A stretch of DNA of 29,054 nt from assembly GCA_964632505.1 (NCBI GenBank), contig CAZWCE010000032.1, positions 1 to 29,054 of the forward strand, given 5' to 3'. How positions within the stretch are numbered: the first letter of the stretch is position 1; each line of letters starts with the position of its first letter. Shown here piece by piece: positions 26,801 through 29,054 of this stretch. The notes beneath the pieces were generated by a model. It saw only the letters and a program-made list of their open reading frames with translations, was not told the DNA's origin and searched no databases. This DNA comes from CAZWCE01 sp964632505. Lineage in GTDB: Bacteria > Planctomycetota > Planctomycetia > Pirellulales > Thermoguttaceae. Position numbers and translations under genes: made by a program.

Positions 26801-27573
26801 GTTACTACTATCGCAATGCCGCCTACGATGTCCAGGTCATCGGCGGATTCGCCAATGCCGGCGGACGCGACGAAGCTTGGATGTACGGTTCGCTCGATGC
26901 CGATCGCCTCGATTCCTATGGAAACCTGGCTCGATTGACCGACCAGGCCCTCAGCTATATCTCCAGGGCCACCGCGTTCGATACCGTCTACACGCTCGAT
27001 AGCGGAGGCGATGAGGATGTCGCCCATCTTCGCGACACCGACGGCAACCAGGAACTCTTCTGGGCCAACGGGTTCGAGGCCTCCATGACCCGGCGTGGAA
27101 TGCTCCATCAGGTCAGCGGTTTCGAGACGGTCGAGGCGGAATCGATCGGCGGCGTGGGCGATGTGGGACGCTTCTACGACACCGTTCGCGATGATGTCTT
27201 CATCGCCTCGGCCGACGTGGCGACCATGTACGCGGTCGATCCGAATTCCCCGCAAGGTAATCCCCAAAACCTCTACACCGTCACTGCGACCGGCTTCGAT
27301 CGATACGCCGCCATCTCGCAGCGTGGAGGTTTCGACTCCGCCTTCCTCGAAGACCCGGCCGGCAAGAATCACCTCGAAGCGATCCAGAAGGAGCTGAAAC
27401 TCTACGACATCGACGTCGATGGTGAGGTGATCTTCCAGCTCTTGGCCTTCGATCAAGTGACCATCGATTCGGGAGACGCCGCGGGCTTGAATTCGCGCGA
27501 TATCGAAGACAAGGCCTCCGATGCCGTCTTCGAACTGATCTTCACCGACGAGGATCCGTGGACCGATATCTGA
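5863..27573 (+). CDS. Giant multidomain surface protein (LEPR-XLL-like start, matrixin protease, beta-helix, GEVED/SdrD_B/Calx-beta repeats)
   Basis: One uninterrupted frame encodes 7,236 residues, strongly acidic and rich in Asp and Gly. In order I see: a basic N-terminus with a LEPR-XLL-like motif (43-53); a Big_5-like domain (about 60-195); a matrixin-type zinc protease (about 470-665, motif 615-625); PPC-like domains (about 668-790, 1708-1860, 2031-2156); parallel beta-helix stretches (about 860-1640 and 3400-3566); a repeat-rich, possibly propeller-like region (about 2217-2566); a split beta-sandwich (about 2600-3180); a first GEVED domain (3807-3986); three GEVED-GEVED-SdrD_B-Calx-beta units (3989-6668); a last GEVED domain; and a C-terminal region (6845-7236) of degenerate repeats. 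DxNxDG loops recur in GEVED and SdrD_B domains and suggest calcium binding. It is probably exported and works as an adhesin, matrix protein or protease-bearing scaffold; which of these is unknown. The DUF1559 gene follows on the same strand after a terminator. Confidence 0.9.
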   Translation: MRILDKIRRFSGTKAAKQFGLDQMMQGKSKKPRETKRTRNLQLEMFEDRILLAVSGPEINSVFINQNEAQALDLQPLLHVAPRSFLLRFNEGQIIDADSLPDPIEGETGGFQMIRAGGDGAFGDPNDIEVPIGWIGIGEYPNEVIVRFAESLPDDLYQIHLIGSGVDAFGEAVSPLQNTDGFAFSDGSNEVIDFELDLGAHITSVVPQPTFHDVDVPMLPGALYQPPADVTYPGAMQEGDRLVLDDGFRTATIELDTDGSVGTDVHAFTFDPNWSATEMTTQLAAFINGLPADAKPDVMAAADGETLILSGVRLEVTSLPASGGIELTQEMGQLNQARDKIEVFFNDDTLRTIAEGELQPEFFTLLDTENSIHPDDDQVFHPARVAYNPETNRAVLTFADDLSNMGTEAFRLRIGDRYQPIATTTVNWLTDDAGDAFHTSKEVPNFGTGTQAESMIIQAQIEPQYYEFNWPGHRDEPGHRDLPYNQDWYNAFGGENHIPDAPDSIAGPTVRYYNFSDIIGSDPVSGDILHNNITGPQKELARQIFELWGRYLGVTFVEHASYGTQVATGDLAAVGMTSEPEGVGGVGGPGQVLMDEAEDWGTNVYGGLWFDVALHEVGHALGLGHSYDQPPGTIMGSAEGGHDWSGSEPVFPGDVDILHGQHLHRPDSIDIDLYKFNLDKRGMFTAEINAERENLGSLLDSVVSLYREVEVKNNAGDVIEVTYELVSRNDDYFGDDSYLEMYLAEGTYYLGVSASGNDQYDPRIEKSGNNGTTAGKYELRMNFTPEGVDPLDITTYTGTGDFHLVDADRGIKFDGDHDGIPGGVYNYWFNVQSSADTLFVDKAPTAVDETAQEGSFANPYTNLQDALAAVEAGQIVRIVGNHFANDGEDLTDNIAYEIGYDLNDAPLADGHRFDVPKGVTVLIDGGATFKLSGANMNVGSFTQNVDRSGSSLQVLGTPWEEVYFTSYKDETIGVDTEELQTNPLAGDWGGIVFYNSIDYNFIENFDPASGKPQREVLETQGIFLNYVNHANMQYGGGSIDGSLLHSAPVHMVEARPTLSYNTIHNSAHEAFSADPNSFAETKFHNWDPTAPYTADYDRVGPDIYGNYIVENAINGLYVRVETTGNVLQKVNVPTRWDDLDIVHVLQENLTVNGQPGGAFRENVTAPALAASLYGNGSDFGATEVYEHDYDHSLLIKQTPDDGEYFSLFDGATEVVFEFNHRDVPTHGGVKDGRIEVEIDHDATATEVAQRLAETINGTFIAPGSSADVLKLLDNLDITAASNGPVVELTGTGPVMETHGTGLIKGRPGGRLMIDPGLVLKMRNSRIEVENGAQFIAEGTSDHPIVFTSLVDTRYGAGGTFDTSPASGGIENNPAPGDWSGIHFLANASGTFDHVVIAYAGGESKIDGGWAFFNPIEVHQADLRLANSRLEFNTANYEGNRNGRGPITPAVVFVRGAQPIIVGNQFLSNSNGNGGGVNDLALMSVNSNSMISETVPDWGRATGHVDVFSQYNNNAGPLVRGNTFTDNDINGMVVRGETLTTESVWDDTDIAHILYNQVVVPNYHTEGGLRLLSAPGNSLVIKLWGDTAGFTASGTAQEIDDRIGGNVQLLGAPGYPVVLTSLRDDSVGAGFDLKGQVMFDTNNDGHSTGSPGDWRSVMFDQYSHDRNVNLVTEIEKTAGETEDRNGTPIDAQYLGALAVKGKAGDELNRLGYEIHGSIRADQQNESDVYKFKVAFPEPADPESPTPEELAEMKVELWLDIDYTQHDLDTIIEVIDGEGKVLARSDNSYDEMMGMSEVFGTDGTFAATMNRSLWQPEDFFTTNTRDPGMRVVLEGPGDEFYVRVRSSLGIGNVGQLNPSDNGKFFIIGQGPEDDREEITFYLDTGSDVLTKLTDKTYSIGLNGSTDDAETIAAQINEAFADYETDMDLTARVSRGNVILDGTELYFNPRDTSLARLANTSGTYQMQIRLGKTDEVPGSSVQYADIRYATNGIELYGFPHHSPILGETSEDGTANNSQDDSQDLGNLLDQDRNTISVAGSLSSLTDVDWYSFGVDVQGIQSIPGINDFGNLWSTVLDLDYGEGHTNPDMSLWVFDDAGSLLYVGEHSDVSDDQVEPEEVKITNFEKLTAGSLEGRDPFIGTIGLREGDGQTYYVAVTSSLATANALDDASTRREPIDSLHRVVEERVDQGQDMDMGVGDSDSELNTAQRLELTPDEFHFGDVITYVNSSDELYTVNPFTGEIQTDVTGPGANLPYTDYGDLAMRFDGRLVSMPGRGANQGPAGNFVQFDTGDATQTIVDHDSNIHTYQPGNPYDETTGFDLQAMTSSWYGMSYEGDAFYIVIGSVPNSGGTVDLDGNPMPTTNVMYILDEDGYAIQDDRNPVLESTGARLFSNIIPHAIFDEDQGLLDNNETITGIAFGNDMQLYASTNAGAIYQIQGWGGYDLHGVLGPNTGGSPWFIEESPGSHTSGPSMEFLGYCLDESGMPMTFSSLSLGPQTVEGGMYSELFFGVTPGGDMFAFDMDDLHTDEAYAPGDQIEEDSLQPIFVDGRKTINVGVSGATGLAFTPIDYNLWHRTTDSADAVLPTDDLVRSPDSLQDDYPHGGDQSWYFALEEPNSQVVDGQPNSNWFRPERGAGDSGLASDALETYNLPGGAYGSLTSDEFSLKDYQQSDKPSLYFTYRFDGDQNSSFDGARVYVSTNGANWEMLATSTDTDAGGIASGPYDDAISDRLIDNTFRDNYQHIIDTIENDNLWRQAKVDLSKFAGEETVRLKFVFSTASDMEVSNINQTGEWIAAVMPYKIMDGRNPVALPDGTYNASDSSFTIDGRRFYFAQGYSLYVPNAPGKYLTEHETLTVTGAGGTAVLEFLHPGSTPTDPNHLPVYFTEHSSPTETLNRIIDAVNTAGIQVTADRYVDEYGDEVGNRLYFEGADAMALSHPATNGQGMLLMGDSQLDLTNANILEDMQTWTNQELYDWLTAVRTGTIDVPVPIRGDMTAEQVATSVSYMVNLTYHETLYNDLSEEMSQDPTFADQLAIWTMENPGGLLDSENFHMDIAGVTDPRNLLVTSSMERTMRQDHRPDGYNDQGNFDAQNYSPSHSDAGKSAGWQMSLVGHSMTRPGPLSKYTNPAGFDDELDGDVTSKGISDGPTANGPNTNDDRFYNYQKGQDNQHKGFYIDNIIVGAAERGEMVTGAPSDGDPGFRFEEPHITMTTSGSYQLEIRRGEDYAYYSYFAGGGSPNDEGIHNDSLLFRTFHTNERMSEGITIIAPDANTVYDGQRFTISDGVNEVDFVFIDNTDGATGGTGDAFAILYNATTDDVEMSHIIEAAINEAFLQDRFDVTARALGDSPRVDLFKATDFRNLSPADDPSVPSSHIPVGHIVYGSDVYQSEEGRVYRWQDLGDKNLEREKGQVNIVSNSIMYSEEYGIVVAPSVRDPQSDTPHPGSTQNQQVDNARLVPGIALVNNVVAYGDEGGISLSGETGQPTGAVPFARLVNNTIYGPGGIGIDIGPNASPTLLNNIVAGLGVGIRVASSSSSTEVQTTTYKGNTTNTQGTTIGQNAQLLNAGDPLFVDAAGGNFYLEEYSRAIDSATNKMGEREAGFYNNISELGIPKSDIFAPTFDLYGQIRVGDKVFTSQEGDGSNPFIDRGAIDRVDFDKPTSFLLDPRDNHMLVDGGLDRDPQLHDVFIAGEFLRQFVVQLEDEGIGIDDSSVADFNGQVHESVITVEETTWNGNQFVTRTLELGVDYFANYNTANDQIFLTPTQGRWSNDAKYTITLDNTEDDDPELIRDRAGNPLNWNRNDQTTVFHVTIAGYDFGDAPDDPYASLLINDGPRHVVYHGYNLGVRNTVEENAKQSEEADGDGTADDGISFAQSDIVTGAMLDLHVTVRSDNPDVDLPEEGLGYLNAWFDWNQDGDFADPGEHMVQGTLLENLDNVLQLQIPTFAWNEADQDYTTEIKDGDVYARFRFGTEEVLTPQGEAQDGEVEDYKFHVVQHLKDFGDAPANYPVYLADMGAWHAADILYSHTDQDGNLVEEALRLGSVAPDSETDAYASSGADGDNLHDVADEDGTDLSSLWFVRSEKTRLEVDVTIPEGLKQTMLADPANVKVYLNAWFDVNIDSAWTSDEQLKATLQLQDNNGTWQLVSVNDGTTTVLSENFVSDGNAFTLPVVFDVPDTAVRGDSYARFRLSTTDIDSPTGPSLLETAIDGEVEDHQIRVLDARRDYGDAEVEYTTHDDSGAAHVLVDSVTHGPSDYVTDENYEVYLKLGDHADFEYDGVPSANADSDDNSVPISTMVDSEGNPIDDEDGLVDYRLVVGDDGTDPFDDRAYFLVNATNMEVDVDGDGLADDAYLNVWVDLNQDGDFEDGGEHLITDGLVSAGASGQMLFASDSEMPAQVQVGTDDEGNPIYEDVATGMTNVRFRLSHSAGIGPNGRTTVNGDSIDGEVEDHPVEVKDRSATLAGKVFEDSNANGVLDDGEVGLENFEIYLDINGDGQWGNDQFGVAEPKVVSGADGSYQFFTDHQMWYDTFAIREYADVRAGTDLEEYVETTPRFQHDITVDQNGSSVDNLFGFYPKAHVTIDDAAVVEGNLEEVPVLDDDGNPVVDGDGNPVTELIPGETTVELTLRMTASTGADVWVSYQTIEDALGDYLTGVQKRATGGDPTVKVVGDGMDFPFVVPAATPLDGDGNVNEGWFKIPADPGADEATAKLEVLVYGDLDFEFDEEFLVELTGAHVDSPIEIPEETVIIDDSISKVLILNDDGSLDYGDAPDAYHQTLLIEAGARHLNLEETDDYSMLPAEVWQSWGLTADMVNHPDLELFLSMNTIDSEADGAPSENATGDGEDEDGFLGNSYLDGVDPVPLNRFLFDIGTENEIFVNITNMMDLDGDGESDGTLGQAYLHGWLDLNGDGVWSDDEKLIGDSGTGAGLAVNGGENSILVNIPEGVGRKVTFARFRLSTDEFLGTSGMAMSGEVEDHLVYLVEDRMDYGDAPDSYGTTHENDGAAHKTDQTYGVLAFGETIDHEYDGIPTAAADGDDLDLINEQQIDDEDGLEDYRFVLGDTALFIGSVTNTLDKDGDGQADPAYLSLWVDLNQDGDFTDDGEQILKDASAATRIVEGRAVYESEEVLPEQILVGTDDDGNEIYEPMPTGLTYARFRLSTQVDLGPTGIAPDGEVEDYQVEVKARNSSLSGAAYQDLNANGIRDAGEPGLADVELYLDINGDGVHGLDQFGKDEPLVVSGDDGAYTFDSLYKDTFIVREKSHPEGYVQTAPRYHHEVFVDKDTDVQDILFGYYPEAHVTINDVTVVEGDTHMEDVDGEELERPDMTTVDMTLTLTNSVGADVWIAYRTIEAGIGEFFATDGDLQMWIDGEHVDFPTVEPAETPLDEDGNVNPGWIKIPANSGGSESTIDLTVTSYGDLIVERDETFLLQLDPELSHVDSPIDITEPTVFSPDAEGEILIINDDTIVYDEDGNFDSSTLDFGDAPSSYGPTLLVDAGARHWTANPLGTLQFGVIDGDEDGQPSAAADAEGDDDDGVTGYSYLTGIMPVDLDDYLFVAGEYNKLRFDVTNTLGEQAYLHGWIDLDGDGSWSEDEKVVSEAGGLGMAVADGINEINIWIPEDAAIDAPTFARFRLSTDEELGLGGMSMDGEVEDYQVFIVEARMDYGDAPDSYGTTRANDGAAHVVVDGVHLGALVDYEYDGIPTTEADGDDLDYLTDQNLDDEDGVDIADLTVDGITYENLLREGGTVSIDVNASTAGYLNMWVDLNGDGVFQESEKVQFGESGYERLIGGPQIVSVTLPDVELDDTLETYARFRFTTDVSAAGGMTATGVVADGEVEDYGVTVVTNKSEILGKKFNDLNANGDYDENFMGEVPTISTLDDFGSVVPTPRMFGEMSEPLDLGFFFEIGGERYDTFSVSANGAVTFGSSYLSQVPGFYGGSPVLAPFWTEYSSQRDSQSVAKTVFKTEGVSERGNPFIQITWGGDFGLYLEDDPAGDFAAFFYSNLSLPMVYDFGDIAPHQSDALVGVDLGNGMQEQEAYITNDQELNDFVDRVDEEGMLTYRFSALTGLLYDDEPGIADVLVYLDNPSQGVQGEFDYIDVDIPGGRSGMFDPGIDLTYEWEPYTFTQEDDPTTPAVDETGDYVFSDLYPGHYVVREVAPEGWVQTAPANGQGHLVDLPNVTSEDGYLFGNFLAGHVTIGDTRVTEGDAGMTRVDIDLYLTESFGAPIDVTLETRDGTAWGGVDYVDGTYHYRFTPQAEPIGQWNTETVAETVTNQYDTGISGDTIVYEMRDGNDWEIYVYNPADENGVFSLTNNLRDDRTPQVLQVDNTVYVVWSSFDGNDFEIYYTYGQADNLASLRENITRLSNNQFDDAAPQLSQTHVAWLGKDHTDKSDVYLYDLAGLANEIDAVNISNTSFNTSAIQLEGENVVWVAEETGNDSVYLYTNSDHQSRKISTGGSNLNPQIDGSRVVWEHFAVAGSASNWDIALYDFGQGIAEAETTMLQNPYGLDDVAPQIDGDWVVWQANFESESDIYAYNIHHESLENISASNYGYDTAPGLAGDRLVWRANVEGEWEVRYVDLDVPSFIPRTISVDGDYDWSPMISDSMIAWRSHTGEGYTIVSAKQDAPRVKGTLSLNIVGEQVVEEDEHFFVDIVDTQFGIFGEEIGDDGSARIDILNDDGSLDFGDAPASYSTLMADDGARHATELSNLFLYAPPMAGPAVTPIDAEDDGHPSADALGDDQSISIDENGVIFQGDWTAGETAWVSVYASAPGYLNAWVDWNADGNWGDDKTDLVDTAEQIFLGQELVAGENLLSFRVPKRAAVGETYARFRFSSQEQLSFHGSALDGEVEDYKVTVQPGHTDPVYLDGRTVIIDGTALDDEVVIKRDDAQVNHRLTVELNGRQFDFNPADADRVEFNGIRGDDDVTVFGSGEYEYVEMFPEAATIEGRNLQITIENAPGITFYGEGGGDRVDMFDSTDNDTFVVHPNEGEMSSYYYRNAAYDVQVIGGFANAGGRDEAWMYGSLDADRLDSYGNLARLTDQALSYISRATAFDTVYTLDSGGDEDVAHLRDTDGNQELFWANGFEASMTRRGMLHQVSGFETVEAESIGGVGDVGRFYDTVRDDVFIASADVATMYAVDPNSPQGNPQNLYTVTATGFDRYAAISQRGGFDSAFLEDPAGKNHLEAIQKELKLYDIDVDGEVIFQLLAFDQVTIDSGDAAGLNSRDIEDKASDAVFELIFTDEDPWTDI
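5989..6021 (+). other. LEPR-XLL-like N-terminal motif
   Basis: Residues 43-53 read LEMFEDRILLA, close to the planctomycete pattern L-E-P-L-E-P-R-x-L-L but with both prolines replaced. The preceding 42 residues are basic and have no hydrophobic core, so a classical signal peptide is absent. In the family this motif marks very large exported proteins; how it works is not established. Confidence 0.7.
7270..7857 (+). other. Matrixin-type metalloprotease domain in the giant protein
   Basis: Residues 615-625 read HEVGHALGLGH, a complete metzincin zinc motif with His615, Glu616, His619 and His625. Ten residues later GTIMGS provides the Met-turn (Met635). Upstream, YYNFSDIIG and an ELARQIFELWGRYLGVTF helix fit the matrixin fold. 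All key residues are present, so activity is likely. No cysteine-switch propeptide is seen. A PPC-like domain follows directly, as in many secreted proteases. Confidence 0.85.
7864..8232 (+). other. Pre-peptidase C-terminal (PPC)-like domain
   Basis: Residues about 668-790 contain DIDLYKFNLDKRG, a Y-L-E-M-Y-L-A-E-G-T-Y-Y-L-G-V strand pair and KYELRMNF. This is the D-x-D-x-Y-x-F to G-x-Y-Y-x-x-V pattern of PPC domains. Two more PPC-like stretches occur at about 10984-11443 (ESDVYKFKV) and 11953-12330 (DVDWYSFGV). Confidence 0.6.
8440..10860 (+). other. Duplicated right-handed parallel beta-helix region
   Basis: Residues about 860-1665 carry two related blocks. Each contains GDWGGIVF/GDWSGIHF-type turns, strands of the form P-I-V-F-T-S-L with a conserved D-E-T or D-T-R, and a W-D-D-x-D-I-x-H-[VI]-L motif (Trp1136 and Trp1544). 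This is typical of pectate-lyase-like helices in large planctomycete proteins. No polysaccharide lyase active site is evident, so a structural or glycan-binding role is as likely as catalysis. Confidence 0.55.
13660..15400 (+). other. Beta-sandwich (MAM/carbohydrate-binding-like) domain split by a long insertion
   Basis: The first part contains SLYFTYRFDGD, ARVYVSTNGANWEML and VDLSKFAGEETVRLKFVFST (to about 14190). The expected last strand, GFYIDNIIVG, appears only at about 15360. Between them lie about 1.15 kb encoding one copy of the dispersed module and a helical stretch (about 14700-15000). The reading as an insertion is inference from the strand order of such domains. Confidence 0.5.
16063..16560 (+). 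other. Third beta-helix stretch
   Basis: Residues about 3400-3566 contain short repeats of the type N-x-I-M-Y-S, L-V-N-N-T-I-Y and L-L-N-N-I-V-A with G-I/G-V turns, characteristic of right-handed parallel beta-helix coils. Confidence 0.55.
17281..17820 (+). other. GEVED domain 1
   Basis: It runs from DFGDAPDDPY (residue 3807) to GEVEDY (3975-3980). Between them are WFDWNQDGDF, a calcium-loop-like DxNxDGD, and YARFRFG, the hallmark strand before the GEVED motif. This copy precedes the threefold super-repeat. Confidence 0.8.
17827..20121 (+). repeat. Super-repeat unit 1: GEVED-GEVED-SdrD_B-Calx-beta
   Basis: GEVED 2 ends at residue 4200-4205 and GEVED 3 at 4435-4440 (both GEVEDH). SdrD_B 1 (19207-19560) starts EDSNANGVLDDGE and contains YLDINGDGQW. 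Calx-beta 1 (19561-20118) runs from AHVTIDDAAVVEG to VLILNDD. GEVED 2 is odd: its loop reads WFDVNIDSAW and has lost the glycine of the DxNxDG pattern. Confidence 0.8.
20122..22260 (+). repeat. Super-repeat unit 2: GEVED-GEVED-SdrD_B-Calx-beta
   Basis: GEVED 4 (motif at residue 4961) and GEVED 5 (5162) carry WLDLNGDGVW and WVDLNQDGDF. SdrD_B 2 (about 21388-21714) starts QDLNANGIRDAGE and ends near REKSHPEGYVQTAP. Calx-beta 2 (21715-22254) runs from AHVTINDVTVVEG to ILIINDD. This is the cleanest copy and the best reference for the unit. Confidence 0.8.
23431..24030 (+). other. Nidogen-like domain inserted in SdrD_B 3
   Basis: SdrD_B 3 begins NDLNANGDYDENF, then breaks off and resumes at LYDDEPGIADVLVYLD about 200 residues later. 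The insert contains LDLGFFFEIGGERYDTFSVS, then ANGAVTFGS, PVLAPFW and ITWGGDF, a pattern close to NIDO domains (fine-shaped front, NG-x-[IV]-x-F, A-P-F-W). The domain name is a by-eye call. Confidence 0.55.
24610..25707 (+). other. TolB-like beta-propeller inserted in Calx-beta 3
   Basis: Calx-beta 3 starts GHVTIGDTRVTEGD, stops after YHYRF, and resumes at GTLSLNIVGEQVVEEDEHFF about 366 residues later. The insert has seven repeats and a partial eighth of about 45 residues. Each has a [TV]-[VI]-[VA]-W strand (for example VVWQANFESESDIYAYN), then D-x-[ED]-[IV]-Y and a P-Q-[IL]-x-G or similar. The count fits a seven-bladed propeller closed by the last strand. Confidence 0.7.
25867..26394 (+). 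other. GEVED domain 8
   Basis: It runs from LDFGDAPASY (residue 6669) to GEVEDYKVTV (motif at 6834) with WVDWNADGNW and YARFRFSS. It closes the repeat array and follows the end of Calx-beta 3 directly. Confidence 0.8.
26395..27570 (+). other. C-terminal region of the giant protein
   Basis: Residues about 6845-7236 contain G-x-x-x-D-D-x-V and G-x-G-G-D-R-V-D-type units reminiscent of degenerate RTX/hemolysin-type repeats, then a beta-rich tail. No LPxTG, PEP-CTERM, dockerin or other known sorting signal is visible; the protein ends FTDEDPWTDI. Confidence 0.5.
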
Positions 27574-27631
27574 TTGCCCCTGCGTCAACGCGGTCCACCG
27601 AATGAAAACCGGAATCACTCATCAGTGATCG

Positions 27632-27674
27632 AAAGCCTCCTTGCCTTCTCCGAAAGGTAGGGAGGCTTTTTTTT
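27632..27674 (+). terminator. Intrinsic terminator of the giant gene
   Basis: AAAGCCTCC (27632-27640) pairs with GGAGGCTTT (27661-27669), with a smaller CCTT/AAGG pairing inside the loop, followed by a T run. It lies 58 bases after the stop codon and separates the giant gene from the DUF1559 gene. Confidence 0.85.
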
Positions 27675-27773
27675 GTAACCTTTTTGCCGTTTCGAATGGG
27701 GAAAGTGAGGAGCAACTCCTTCATGCAGCAAGGTTGATGTCACTGGAAAGATGGGGACACTCGATACCTCCGA

Positions 27774-27853
27774 AATAAAACGAATCGTGTCGGTTTTATT
27801 AGTAATAAATAATTAGTTATTTATTTGTTGGGGGTCCCAATTTGTGGACACAA
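27774..27853. repeat. Cluster of four inverted repeats
   Basis: In order: AATAAAAC (27774-27781) with GTTTTATT (27793-27800); AATAAATAA (27804-27812) with TTATTTATT (27817-27825), loop TTAG; TTGGG (27828-27832) with CCCAA (27836-27840); TTGTG (27842-27846) with CACAA (27849-27853). All arms are perfect. They could be operators, leader RNA structure, or part of a second termination region. Confidence 0.6.
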
Positions 27854-27962
27854 GGATGAATTTCTTGTAAATTGAGAGTTAAGGCTTTGTTGGAAGCGGC
27901 TCATTTCTTGACCCATCTTTATCTATTTAGTCAGGTAGAGCTGCGTTTATTCTCATCTTTTC

Positions 27963-27970
27963 AAAGGAGG
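27963..27970 (+). promoter_or_regulatory. Strong ribosome binding site deciding the DUF1559 start
   Basis: AAAGGAGG lies 7 bases before the ATG at 27978 but only 4 before the adjacent GTG at 27975, so the ATG is preferred. Its perfect match suggests high expression. Confidence 0.7.
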
Positions 27971-27977
27971 TTTTGTG

Positions 27978-29003
27978 ATGTCTTCACGAAAGAGGGGGTT
28001 TACCCTCGTGGAATTGTTGGTGGTGATCGCCATCATCGGAATTTTAATTGCTCTTTTGCTTCCCGCGGTGCAGGCCGCCCGAGAAGCGGCACGGCGCATG
28101 CAGTGCACGAACAATCTCAAGCAGATCGGTCTGGCGTGTCAGAATTATCACGACACGTACAAATGTTTCCCATCGGCCTACATTCGGGGAACCCGGAACT
28201 CCGGCGCCGCGAACAACAATGAGTGTTGGGGATGGCAGGTGTTGATCATGCCGTTCATCGAGGCGGGCAATATGTACGAACGCCTCCAGCCGGACCAGTA
28301 TTCCCTTCAGGCGACCTGTGCGAAGGCGAACCCGAACATCCCGAACCCGGTGCCGGTCTTGCAGACGTTGATCGATTCCTACGTCTGCCCGAGCGATTCC
28401 AACGACGGCATCGCGCACCAGAACCGGCACTTTGGAGGCGGCAACGGGACCAATGCGGGCGGCCTCGGCCAGTGGCGGCCCGGACTCTCGACCTACGTCG
28501 CCAATCGAGGCGTGAAGGACATGCCGCAGAACTGGCCCAGCGATTGCTACGGCACCATGTTTTACGACAGTGAAATCAACATGGCGAAGGTTTCCGACGG
28601 GACCTCGAACACGCTCCTGGCGGGAGAACGCGATACGCTCTACTGTCGCTCGGGAACCTGGATCGGGATCCGCAACCCCAATGGCCACCAAGGACGAGGC
28701 CTCTGGTACAACATCGCCCATGCCCGGACGATGATCAACTCCCCGACGAATGTCTATAATTGGGGGCACAACAAAGGCTGCGGCGAAAGTTACTCCAGCA
28801 TGCACCCCGGCGGTGTGAACATGGTCTTCTGCGACGGTTCGGTCCATTTCATTCCCGAAACGATCGACTACGTCCCCAACGGCGTCGGAAATAAGAAGGT
28901 CTGGCACAATTTCACGCCGGGCGATCCCGACTATGCATGGTACGGGACGTTCAACAAGCTCGCCCGTCGGAACGACGGCTTCCCCCTCGGCCTCGAATTC
29001 TAA
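27978..29003 (+). CDS. DUF1559 family prepilin-like protein (H-X9-DG)
   Basis: The 341-residue protein has a type IV prepilin-type N-terminus: R-K-R-G then FTLVELLVVIAIIGIL. Cleavage by prepilin peptidase is expected after Gly7, with Phe8 methylated and the conserved Glu at +5 (Glu12). One hydrophobic helix (about 9-30) is followed by REAARRMQCTNNLKQIGLA, the usual DUF1559 entry. Near the C-terminus HPGGVNMVFCDG (His276 to Asp286-Gly287) is an exact H-X9-DG motif. The family is greatly expanded in planctomycetes and is thought to form pseudopilin-like envelope proteins; the function of individual members is unknown. It follows the giant gene after a terminator and so probably has its own promoter. 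No terminator is visible in the 51 bases left after the stop. Confidence 0.93.
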   Translation: MSSRKRGFTLVELLVVIAIIGILIALLLPAVQAAREAARRMQCTNNLKQIGLACQNYHDTYKCFPSAYIRGTRNSGAANNNECWGWQVLIMPFIEAGNMYERLQPDQYSLQATCAKANPNIPNPVPVLQTLIDSYVCPSDSNDGIAHQNRHFGGGNGTNAGGLGQWRPGLSTYVANRGVKDMPQNWPSDCYGTMFYDSEINMAKVSDGTSNTLLAGERDTLYCRSGTWIGIRNPNGHQGRGLWYNIAHARTMINSPTNVYNWGHNKGCGESYSSMHPGGVNMVFCDGSVHFIPETIDYVPNGVGNKKVWHNFTPGDPDYAWYGTFNKLARRNDGFPLGLEF

Positions 29004-29054
29004 GAACGTGTTTTAAAAATCGCTTTTGGCCTTTGCCAGTCGTTTCGTCATGAG

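Larger units (their letters stand above)
27675..27977. other. Intergenic region before the DUF1559 gene
   Basis: AT-rich from about 27770. It holds four inverted repeats (27774-27853) and a strong ribosome binding site at its end. I find no promoter with acceptable -35 and -10 hexamers; TTGACC at about 27909 has no matching -10 at normal spacing. Confidence 0.5.

Overview
The window looks like chromosomal DNA from a member of the phylum Planctomycetota. Three things point there. There is a DUF1559 pseudopilin-type gene with a perfect H-X9-DG motif. There is a giant exported-type protein that starts with a LEPR-XLL-like motif. That same protein carries eight GEVED domains, each ending in G-E-V-E-D-[YH]. 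These families are strongly expanded in planctomycetes. The genus cannot be told from the sequence.

Layout. Positions 1-4672 are read from the minus strand. In transcription order they hold a secreted alpha/beta hydrolase, galE (UDP-glucose 4-epimerase), a short-chain dehydrogenase, rpiB (ribose-5-phosphate isomerase B), a tRNA-Arg(UCG), and the first seven codons of a further gene that leaves the window. Spacing is loose (123-519 bases), so these are probably separate small transcription units. Candidate promoters precede galE and rpiB, and a candidate terminator lies between galE and the dehydrogenase. About 1.2 kb without a convincing gene (4673-5862) then separates this block from a rightward block.

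The rightward block is dominated by one uninterrupted gene of 7,236 codons (5863-27573), three quarters of the window. Its N-terminal half carries a Big_5-like domain, a matrixin-type zinc protease domain with an intact HExxHxxGxxH motif, PPC-like domains, parallel beta-helix stretches and five dispersed copies of a roughly 80-residue module. Its C-terminal half is a threefold super-repeat of GEVED-GEVED-SdrD_B-Calx-beta, flanked by one more GEVED domain on each side. In the third repeat both the SdrD_B and the Calx-beta domain are split by inserted domains: a nidogen-like one and a seven-bladed propeller-like one. A good intrinsic terminator follows the gene. Then come a cluster of four inverted repeats and the DUF1559 gene.

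How the genes may fit together: the giant protein and the DUF1559 protein are both envelope or extracellular proteins, and the giant protein looks like a calcium-dependent surface or matrix protein. galE could supply UDP-galactose for surface glycans, but nothing in the sequence links it to the giant protein. The most unusual features are the nested domain insertions in the giant protein, the aspartate at the expected nucleophile position of the hydrolase, and the non-canonical catalytic residues of the dehydrogenase.
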